A stretch of 64,000 nt of DNA from Pseudoxanthomonas jiangsuensis (GTDB lineage Bacteria > Pseudomonadota > Gammaproteobacteria > Xanthomonadales > Xanthomonadaceae), in the NCBI RefSeq assembly GCF_010093185.1, contig NZ_PDWL01000013.1, positions 48,440 to 112,439 on the forward strand, in the 5' to 3' direction. The position numbers and the translations under genes are program-made. The notes under the pieces were generated by a model that made no database searches, had not been told where the DNA came from, and worked only from the letters and a program-made list of their open reading frames with translations. Each line of letters starts with the position of its first letter. The stretch's first letter is position 1. Of the stretch, positions 41,401-47,957 are shown in pieces.

Positions 41401-42286
41401 CGAACTCGAGCTTGCGGATCGAAGTGGTGGCCGCCTGCAGCACGGGCGGCGCCTTGCCATGGTCCCAGCCGTAGCGGTGCAGCCAGGCCTGGCGGCGCGC
41501 ATCGTCGCCGGCATCGGCGGCGGTGGCCGCCGTCGCCTTGGCCAGGTCGCCGCGCCGCGACAGCGCGGCCGCGCCGTCGCCGTCGAGCATGCGGTCGTAG
41601 ACCCGGATCTCGTCGAAGTCACCGCCGCGCAGGAAGTTGTAGCGGCTCTGCACCTGGTACGGCGCCATCACCCGCCCGGCCAGGCCGAGCTGGTCCAGGG
41701 CGGCGTCGCCGTCGAATGCGGCGTCCACCCGCGCCGCTTCCCGGCCGTCCACGTACAGGCGCACGCCGGCGGCCTCGTCCCAGGCGAAGGTCAGGTGGGT
41801 CCAGGACTTCGCGTCCGGCAAGGCGTCCAGCCTGAACGAGACCCGGGTCCGCGCCAGGTTGGCATCGGTGACGAAGGCGTCGAAGCCGTGGCCGTTCCAG
41901 TCGATCCGCAGCCAAGCCATGTCCCAGCTGCTGTGGTCGGCGTAGCCGACCCGGAAGATCACGAACGGCGCCTCGCCCACCGCGTAGCGCGGGCGCCAGA
42001 AGAACGACAGCGTGCCGCGCTGGGCGTCGATGTTCCCCGGCGCGTTCCACGACAGCACGCCGTCGTCGGCCCACTCGATCGCACCGCCCTGCACGCCGGT
42101 GGGCACGATCTTCACCTTGTCCTGGAAGTTCGGCACCGGGTCGCCGGCGGCGGTGTCGGCGACGAAGCCCTGGTCGGCCGAGACCCGGAACAGCAGCTGC
42201 GGCGTGCCGGGAGCGGCGGCCGCGGGCAGGGCGGCGAAGGCGGTGGCCAGGGCGGCGGCGAGCAGGGAGGGGCGAGGGCTGTTCAT
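38456..42286 (-). CDS. Very large secreted LamG-containing protein, possible pectin enzyme
   Basis: 1276 residues with a signal peptide (cleavage near PAAAAPG). The first 230 residues look like a LamG/concanavalin sandwich (GTLSFFWRPRYAVGEAPFVIF, RLYVDGREAARVDAAFDGD). The centre (about 350-1080) is rich in Trp, Tyr and His with long helices (e.g. YLNWGDPLTVERLMETVKAF, LHPAYLVGAWNADPTGRKL), suggesting an alpha-alpha toroid like those of several lyases and hydrolases. The C-terminal 90 residues fit a CARDB-like sandwich. No known family is recognised. It is last in the TBDR-pectin methylesterase-pectate lyase operon, so an enzyme acting on pectin is likely. Confidence 0.72.
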   Translation of the reverse strand: MNSPRPSLLAAALATAFAALPAAAAPGTPQLLFRVSADQGFVADTAAGDPVPNFQDKVKIVPTGVQGGAIEWADDGVLSWNAPGNIDAQRGTLSFFWRPRYAVGEAPFVIFRVGYADHSSWDMAWLRIDWNGHGFDAFVTDANLARTRVSFRLDALPDAKSWTHLTFAWDEAAGVRLYVDGREAARVDAAFDGDAALDQLGLAGRVMAPYQVQSRYNFLRGGDFDEIRVYDRMLDGDGAAALSRRGDLAKATAATAADAGDDARRQAWLHRYGWDHGKAPPVLQAATTSIRKLEFADVRDKKQWMWKGTDGIPETTWPGVYNRSRLPGRNDYFQLPDWNTYVEGGQALDLAMPDEPFNRIEIRGAAFGQAQYGADAGHLQPLFARGQGTVRSVDQFAARRGGHLRFANDVQETPIQEIWAYNVTDAAEPDGTVKQRYLVDSGVLPDYENVQALRRHIDSRFPAAERSTVMALPKGAGSRRRDAASLPASPDPIVHIVIPSGVGAAPAAQPLIRSWAHSWENMYDGLDGVAIDIPALDLPATHDGPDGPVIPLNIRVKDPIWPARDMIDVSVSVRPKQARTVWLDLRDRILTEDSLWISVASAAPGFTAASLDGAQVRLVFKDRAEAIREHVADRFNQARDNWGFLVEEHTTSRRQQLYARVHADLSDLLRVDPDHEQGRRYWNYISYNSQGRPPVELPQPPKDVPRWAFLQLEDLKYVRRFIDWWIDERQVEYGDFGGGLSDDSDLVQQWPGAALMGIKPDKLNASLTAVSDAIYRNGMFANGLSTIETDELHSYEEGINANSAMLYLNWGDPLTVERLMETVKAFDERIVLPNPQSHLLFSSNWFGGNKVYREPNWQWQKPYSFPALHPAYLVGAWNADPTGRKLVTGLADGYLAHAYTAEDGQWVLPNEINWATGKTRGGEMVKGSGGGDTMHLFWTAWRWSGDDKYLKALDYRAMRSGVASLGNLGENFVGVLGRQDDWGRALVAAADKGDTGFASVMAWQQTGDKKYLEAAHAESIQLKALREYMVTEGHWWSDRVESASELLQRERLGGVALERNQSWPGHTVSWRFARDGGAEQVAILMPDARRDRFRVIGHNVDAKAQPATMTGWNVEPGTWRMRWGVDRDGDDRIDGKASSREFTLERSASVEVEFPARQTVVMEFERIAAGTPVELRPDLGIGRGDLRVDGDAVEVTVHSLGHVAAAGGYAVLEDARGRELARVPVPALAAPGDLQPKTAQVRLPLGGRAADGLQVRVALEGDAEEVTRLNNVRRVR

Positions 42287-42435
42287 CGGATCGGGACTTC
42301 CACTTTTCGGGTACTGCGAAGAAGAGGGCATCGCTGCGGCGCGGCCCGGCCGTGCCGGAGCCGAGCATGCCTCAACCGGGCGGGCGCGGCGGGTCGGAAT
42401 GGGCAGGACGGGTGCGGCCGGAGGGCATGCAAGGC

Positions 42436-43500
42436 TCAGCGCGCGGCCGCCGCCTGGGCCGCGCGCCAGCGCGGCAATTCCTCGGCCAGCAGCTTCTCCG
42501 GCCAGGTGCCGTACCAGGCGTAGCCGGTGCGGCGTTCGTGCGGCAGTTCCTCGAACGCCACCGGCCGGCTGTCGCGATCGGCCACCAGCGGCTGTTGCCG
42601 CTCCAGGTCGTAGAACCGCGCCCACAGCGAAGCGCCGGCACGTGGCAAAAGGCGCCGGTCGCGGCCTCCCGGCGCCTGCGGGGCATCGACCATCTCGAAC
42701 GCCAGGTCGGGCAGGCGGTGCGCCTGCAGCCAGGCCGCGGCCGTCTCGACCGCGGCGACGATGCGGGCGTCCGGCTGCGGCTGGCGCATCAGCAGGCGGA
42801 GCACGCCGACCGACTCGGCCACCGCAAGCGAGGGCAGTTCGTAGGCGCGCGCCTTGGCCGGCTGCAGAGAGTGTTCGTCGTACTGGGCCGCCCAGATCGT
42901 GGGCGTGCCGCCGATCCGGACCTGGGCGGCGAGCAGGCAGTCGATGCCGCGCGCCACCGCCGCGCGCGCGCGCGCGCCGTACTCGGGGGTCAGTGCCGCC
43001 AGCGCTTCCTGGCCCTCGGCGATCGCCTGCAGCAGGGCGATCGCGTGCACCATCGCATCGTCGTTGAGGGTGATCTGGTGGCGGTACGAGGAATGGTCCG
43101 GATGGAACTGCGGCCAGCCGCCGTTGGGGTACTGCGCCGCCAGCAGCCAGTCCACGCCGCGGCGCGCGGCGTCGAGATAGGCGCGGTTGCCGGTGCGGGC
43201 GTGCGCTTGCACCAGGTAGGCGATCTCGGTGGTTGTGGCCTTGTTGTCCAGGGTGGCGTCGTCGTGGCGGCCGGGCGCCTGCAAGGCGGCACGCTCGGCC
43301 TGGTCGTAGACCCGAGCGTAGTCGACCTTCGCCTCCCGGTAATGCTTGGACCAGCCGCCGGACGGGGTCTGCAGCAAAAGCATGTTCTCGGCCACCGGGT
43401 CGGTCGCCGGCGCTGCGGCGGGGGTGGCCGCGCTTGCACAGGCGCAGAGCAGGCAGGCGGCCAGCGCCGGCAAGAGGCGGTGCAGCGGGGGCAGGGTCAT
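42436..43500 (-). CDS. pelA: Pectate lyase, PL10 family
   Basis: 354 residues with a lipoprotein-type or Sec signal (LPALAACLLCACASA, so a lipobox LLCAC or LACAC is possible). PL10 features: DNKATTTEIAYL, YPNGGWPQFHPD, ITLNDDAMVHAI, and YDEHSLQPAKARAYELPSLAV. The enzyme cuts polygalacturonate by beta-elimination and yields unsaturated products that feed KduI-KduD. Length is normal. Its ATG overlaps the stop of the pectin methylesterase (ATGA), so the pair is coupled. Confidence 0.93.
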   Translation of the reverse strand: MTLPPLHRLLPALAACLLCACASAATPAAAPATDPVAENMLLLQTPSGGWSKHYREAKVDYARVYDQAERAALQAPGRHDDATLDNKATTTEIAYLVQAHARTGNRAYLDAARRGVDWLLAAQYPNGGWPQFHPDHSSYRHQITLNDDAMVHAIALLQAIAEGQEALAALTPEYGARARAAVARGIDCLLAAQVRIGGTPTIWAAQYDEHSLQPAKARAYELPSLAVAESVGVLRLLMRQPQPDARIVAAVETAAAWLQAHRLPDLAFEMVDAPQAPGGRDRRLLPRAGASLWARFYDLERQQPLVADRDSRPVAFEELPHERRTGYAWYGTWPEKLLAEELPRWRAAQAAAAR

Positions 43501-44552
43501 TCGTAGGGTCTCCAGTCGCCCAGGATCGCGTCCCGGGTGTAGGTGGCGGCCTGGGCCGGATCGAGACGGTGGGACCAGGGCGCGCGCGCGTCGGTGGCCG
43601 CCCCGGGGCCGGTATTGCCGGCCTCGGCGAAGAAGGCGCTGGCCTGGCGGTGCGGCTGGTTCCAGTCGTGCCAGCCCGCCGCTAGGATGTGGCCGCCGAG
43701 GCGGCTGTCGAGGAAGGCCACCCGGGCGTGGTCGCGCCAGGGCCGGCCCAGGTACACGTTGCGCACGCCCGGCGCGGCGGCCAGCTCGCAGTCGCGGAAC
43801 ACCAGACCGAAGGCGCGCCCCTGCGGCGTGGCCGCGGCGGTGACGTAGCCGTCGCCCAGGGAGCGGATCCGGCAGCGCTCGAACAGCGCGGTGCCGGCGC
43901 CGAAGATGAAGTCCACGGTGCCCTCGACCTCGCAGTCGCCGAACCACGACACGCTGTCGCGGCCCTGGAGGTACACCGTGTCCTGGTGGCCGCGCAAGCG
44001 CACGTGCTCGAACGCGGCGCGGGTGCCGATCACCGCCAGCGCCACCGCCTGGCCGACCGGTCCGGCGTCGTTGGCGATCGCCAGCCGCGAGGCGCGGAAA
44101 TCGTCGCCGCGCACGAACACCGTGGCCGAGCCGAACGTACCGAACGGCTGGCCGGTGACGGGGTTGATGCGCGCGGCGAAGTGGTCGTTGACCAGGACGG
44201 TGCGCCCGGCGCCGTCGCCGACCAGCTCAATCGGCGGCGCACCGGTGGGGATATCGACCACCCCGCGCCAGATGCCGGCCGTGACGTGGATCCGCGCAGG
44301 AACGCCTGCGGCGACGGCGGCATCGATCGCCGCCTGCACCGTGCGGTGGCTGCCGTCTCCGCCAGCGGAGACGCTGAAGGACGCGACCGCGCCCGGGGCC
44401 GTGCCGGCCTGCGCAGCGGATGCGCAGGCCAGCAGCAGGAAGAGAAGGTGCCCTGTCGGCTCCCGCCCGCGCCGGTGCGCGGGCGGGAGGCACGACCGGG
44501 CGGACCGGCCACGCCCGAAGGAGAGGGGGGACGGGCGTGGCCGGGCAGACAC
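43497..44552 (-). CDS. Pectin methylesterase, CE8 family
   Basis: 351 residues from a GTG at 44552 directly after the receptor stop. CE8 motifs: GHQDTVYL, VDFIFGAG and YLGRPWR, with the catalytic Asp pair and Gln. It removes methyl groups from homogalacturonan so that pectate lyase can act. The first 34 residues are basic before the hydrophobic signal core HLLFLLLACASAAQAG; the true start could be internal, but no ATG lies there. Confidence 0.88.
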   Translation of the reverse strand: MSARPRPSPLSFGRGRSARSCLPPAHRRGREPTGHLLFLLLACASAAQAGTAPGAVASFSVSAGGDGSHRTVQAAIDAAVAAGVPARIHVTAGIWRGVVDIPTGAPPIELVGDGAGRTVLVNDHFAARINPVTGQPFGTFGSATVFVRGDDFRASRLAIANDAGPVGQAVALAVIGTRAAFEHVRLRGHQDTVYLQGRDSVSWFGDCEVEGTVDFIFGAGTALFERCRIRSLGDGYVTAAATPQGRAFGLVFRDCELAAAPGVRNVYLGRPWRDHARVAFLDSRLGGHILAAGWHDWNQPHRQASAFFAEAGNTGPGAATDARAPWSHRLDPAQAATYTRDAILGDWRPYE

Positions 44553-44553
44553 G

Positions 44554-47500
44554 TCAGAAGCGGTAGCGCGCGCCGAGGTAGTACTGGCGGCCGTTGACGG
44601 TGTAGCGGTCGGGCATCTGCAGGGTCGAGTCGACGTAGCGCTGGTCCGGCGTATCGAGCAGGTTGATGGCCTCGAACGTGAGCGAGAGCTTGTCGGTGAC
44701 CTTGTAGGACATGTTGAAGTCCACGTTCTGGACGGAGTCCTTGCCGGTGACGTCGGCGGTCGTCAGCTCGTTGCCGTCCAGGTCCCAGACGTTCTCGCGG
44801 CTGAGGATCTCGCTGATGTAGCCGTCGCGGTAGCTGGTGGACACGCGCGCGCTGAAGCGGCCGTCATCGTAGTACACGGTGGCGTTGTACGAGTTCGGCG
44901 AGAGGTTGAGCAGCTGGTTCTCGGTGACGGTGGTGACCACCTGAGTATTGCTATTGGACGAGCTGCTGAACCAGTACTGGATGTCCGAATCGACATGGGT
45001 GTAGTTCAGCTGCACGCCGAACTTGCTCCAGAAGCCGGGCAGGAAGGTGAACGGCTGCTGGTAGGTCATCTCGTAGCCCTTGAGCGGGCCACCCGGGGTG
45101 TTGTAGTAGCTCTGCACGTTGAAGCGCGTGTCGGCGGTGAAGCCGGCCGGCAGCAGGTCCAGCGAGTAGCCCATGCCCTCCCAGGTGGAAATCAGGCGGG
45201 TGCGCTGGATGTAGCTCTCGATGTCCTTGTAGAACACCGCGCCGGAAAGCAGCGCGCCCTCGGCGAAGTACCACTCCAGGCTCAGGTCGTAGTTGGTGGA
45301 GCGGTAGGGGTCGAGCTTGGGGTTGCCCAGGTTGATCGAGAACGTGCGGCCGTCGTCGAAGTACTGGGTCGGGCCGCCGCTGACGCTGGGCGAGAGGTAG
45401 GCCAGGGTCGGGCGGGCCATGGTCTTGGCCGCGCCGAATCGCAGCACCAGCTCGTCGCTCAGGTCCCAGGCCAGGTTCAGCGAGGGCAGCACGTCCTGGT
45501 AGTCGTGGTTGACGACGCTGCGCACCAGATAGCGGTCACCGGCGGCGGCGGTGGCGCTGGCCACGCCGAAGAAGGCCTGGCAGTTGGGCGAGTTGTTGGC
45601 CGCACTCGCGGCGGCGCACGGGGCCCAGCCCGAGGCGGTGATCTGGGTATCGACCACACGCACGCCGACATTGCCGCGGAAGGCGCGACCCAGCAGCTCG
45701 CTGTTGAAGTCCAGCTGCAGGTAGGTGCCCAGGCTCTTCTCGTTGACCTCGAAGTTGTTGTTGGAGGAGCCGTAGTGGCCGACGCTGGCCAGGCGGTAGT
45801 CGCCGCCCTGCGCGCCGTTGTCGCAGTTGCAGTAGATGTCCAGCAGCTCGACCACCTTGCCGAAATCCGGGACCAGCCAGCTGCCCGGCGCGCCGGACAG
45901 GTTCTTGCCGAAGCCGTCCAGGGTGGTGCTCAGGTCGGCGATGCTCACCCCGTCCGGCAGTGCCTGGGCCAGGCGGCCGTAGCTGATGTGGCGGTACTCC
46001 TCCGAACTCATGTCGTAGTTCTTGTAGGCGAAGCCGCCGCGCAGGGTGAAGGTCGGATTGATGTCGAACTGCAGGTCGACCTTGGCGGTGTCGAAGCTGT
46101 TCTCGACGAAGCTCGGGTTCAGGCGGACTTCGCTGATGTTGGTGCCGCGGGCGGTGCCGTTGCTGTTCACCGGCACCGCGCCATAGCCGAGCCACGACCA
46201 GGCGTTGGGATCGTTGAGCGCGAACGGGAAGGTCATGCGCGGCATGTCCGGATCGCCGCGCAGGTCGAGCACGAAGCCGTCCTGGTTCTGGTTGTCGAAG
46301 CTGACCAGCGAAAACACCGGGCGCTCGTAGTCCGAGCTGGAGTGGCCCAGCTGCGCGTCCACCCGCACCGCGTCGTTGACGTGGTGCTCCAGCGACAGGC
46401 TGTACTGCTGGAACTTGGTCGATTCCTGGATGTTGGTGGACTCGGTGCGGAAGTCGACGTTGTCGAACACGCCATAGGTCAGGCGGTTCATGTCGTCCAC
46501 CTCGGCCTCGCGGACCACGATCTGGGTCTTGCCGCCCAGGTTGGCCGCCCGGTGCAGGTTGGCGCCGAGCGAATCCTCGCGCTGGTCCTTCTTCAGCTCC
46601 GAATACATCGCGTCGAAGCTGAGCAGGGTGTCGTCGGAGGCGCGCCACTGCAGCGCGCCGGTCACGCCCAGGCGCTCGATCTCGCTGGCGGTGCGGATGT
46701 AGCGCGGGTAGCGCGGGATCCAGGCGTTGGTCGCGGTCTCGTAGGCGGCGATGTTCTCCGGGGTGGCCGCAGGACGCGGCAGGCCGGTGCCGCAGTTCTC
46801 GGCGTCGATCCCGTAGCTGCCCCAGCCGTTGCTGCGCGCCTGGTTGGCCGCCGATCCCACGCCCTGCGCGGTCTCGTTGGACAGCGGGTTGCGCGGGGTC
46901 TGCGGATCGTAGCCGACCGGCGAGCAGAAGCCGTAGGTTCCGTTGTTGTTGGCGTTGGACTGGTTGGAGTTGCGGTGGTTGCCGTGCTCCCAGCGCACTG
47001 GGTTGTAGCCTTCCTCGTAGACATTGCGCTTGCTGTAGGAGGCAGACAGCAGGGCGCCGAAGCGGCCGTCGCCCCAGGAGTTGGAGATCAGGCCGGACAC
47101 GCGCGGATCGTACTCTTCCGCCAGCTCGCCATAGCCGACCTGGGCGCTGGCCGAGGCGCGGAAGCCGTCGAAGTCGAACGGCCGCGAGCCGCGCAGGTCG
47201 ACCGTGGAGCCCAGCGAGCCCTCGTCCATCTGCGCCGACTGCGTCTTGTTGACCTTGACCTGCGAGAACAGTTCGGAGGCGAAGGTGTTGAAATCGAAGC
47301 CGCGGCTGCGGTTGACGCCGGCGGTGCCGGTGCCGGCGGTGGCAAGCGCCTCGAGGCCGTTGAGGCGCACGCGGGTGAAATCCGAGCCCAGGCCGCGGAT
47401 CGAGATGCGCTGGCCCTCGCCGCCCTCGCGGTCGATCGACACGCCGGCGATGCGCTGCATCGACTCGGCCAGGTTCTGGTCCGGGAACTTGCCGATGTCC

Positions 47501-47718
47501 TCGGCGAAGATCGCATCGACCTGCTCGGTCGAGTAGCGCTTCTCGTCCAGCGACTTCTGCAGGCTCTGGCGATAGCCGGTGACGACGACCGCGTCGAGTT
47601 CGGTAGCCCCCTGGGAGGCCTGCGATTCCTGCGCCGCCACCGGCGCCGAGAGGGCTACCGCGATCGCGGTGGCCAGCATGGTAACCGGTGTCTTTCGGCG
47701 GATTGCGTGATTCGACAT
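44554..47718 (-). CDS. TonB-dependent receptor, Caulobacter type (pectin locus)
   Basis: 1054 residues. Signal peptide (RRKTPVTMLATAIAVAL, cleavage near PVAAQES), a TonB box (LDAVVVTGYR), plug domain with SMQRIAGVSIDREGGEGQRISIRGL, and a 22-strand barrel ending in ...YLGARYRF. Such large receptors take up oligosaccharides in Xanthomonas CUT loci. It heads an operon with pectin methylesterase, pectate lyase and the 1276-residue protein. Start 47718 follows a purine-rich ribosome site. An operator-like motif lies 86 bp upstream and a second operator-like core is in the signal-peptide codons. Confidence 0.93.
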   Translation of the reverse strand: MSNHAIRRKTPVTMLATAIAVALSAPVAAQESQASQGATELDAVVVTGYRQSLQKSLDEKRYSTEQVDAIFAEDIGKFPDQNLAESMQRIAGVSIDREGGEGQRISIRGLGSDFTRVRLNGLEALATAGTGTAGVNRSRGFDFNTFASELFSQVKVNKTQSAQMDEGSLGSTVDLRGSRPFDFDGFRASASAQVGYGELAEEYDPRVSGLISNSWGDGRFGALLSASYSKRNVYEEGYNPVRWEHGNHRNSNQSNANNNGTYGFCSPVGYDPQTPRNPLSNETAQGVGSAANQARSNGWGSYGIDAENCGTGLPRPAATPENIAAYETATNAWIPRYPRYIRTASEIERLGVTGALQWRASDDTLLSFDAMYSELKKDQREDSLGANLHRAANLGGKTQIVVREAEVDDMNRLTYGVFDNVDFRTESTNIQESTKFQQYSLSLEHHVNDAVRVDAQLGHSSSDYERPVFSLVSFDNQNQDGFVLDLRGDPDMPRMTFPFALNDPNAWSWLGYGAVPVNSNGTARGTNISEVRLNPSFVENSFDTAKVDLQFDINPTFTLRGGFAYKNYDMSSEEYRHISYGRLAQALPDGVSIADLSTTLDGFGKNLSGAPGSWLVPDFGKVVELLDIYCNCDNGAQGGDYRLASVGHYGSSNNNFEVNEKSLGTYLQLDFNSELLGRAFRGNVGVRVVDTQITASGWAPCAAASAANNSPNCQAFFGVASATAAAGDRYLVRSVVNHDYQDVLPSLNLAWDLSDELVLRFGAAKTMARPTLAYLSPSVSGGPTQYFDDGRTFSINLGNPKLDPYRSTNYDLSLEWYFAEGALLSGAVFYKDIESYIQRTRLISTWEGMGYSLDLLPAGFTADTRFNVQSYYNTPGGPLKGYEMTYQQPFTFLPGFWSKFGVQLNYTHVDSDIQYWFSSSSNSNTQVVTTVTENQLLNLSPNSYNATVYYDDGRFSARVSTSYRDGYISEILSRENVWDLDGNELTTADVTGKDSVQNVDFNMSYKVTDKLSLTFEAINLLDTPDQRYVDSTLQMPDRYTVNGRQYYLGARYRF
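47679..47692. promoter_or_regulatory. Operator-like core inside the first receptor gene
   Basis: TGGTAACCGGTGTC; reverse complement GACACCGGTTACCA matches the kduI operator core. It lies in the signal-peptide codons (KTPVTM), 27-40 bp into the gene. Confidence 0.5.
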
Positions 47719-47803
47719 CTTCGTTCTCCCTCCCCAGGGCTTGGATCGTGCGTCCGTGTTGAATGGGCGGGTGGCGTTGGCCGCCCCATGCGTTTCAGTG
47801 TCG

Positions 47804-47820
47804 ATGACACCGATGGTCAA
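47804..47820. promoter_or_regulatory. Operator-like motif before the first receptor operon
   Basis: ATGACACCGATGGTCAA, 86 bp before the receptor start; 16/17 to the copy before GH43. Confidence 0.75.
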
Positions 47821-47894
47821 AACGGAACGTAGCAGCGTCCCCGGCGCTTGGCATCTTGCAGCGCAACACCGGGCGCGATGCTTTTCCGGAAACG

Positions 47895-47926
47895 AAAAAA
47901 GCCGGGGCGGCAGCGCCGCTCCGGCC
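47895..47926 (-). terminator. Terminator of the second receptor gene
   Basis: On the minus strand, a G+C-rich stem (GCCGG..CGGC / GCCG..CCGGC) is followed by six Ts, 30 bp after the stop of the receptor gene at 47958. Confidence 0.85.
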
Positions 47927-47957
47927 TTCCATCGTCAGGCGATGAACGTGGTACCGC

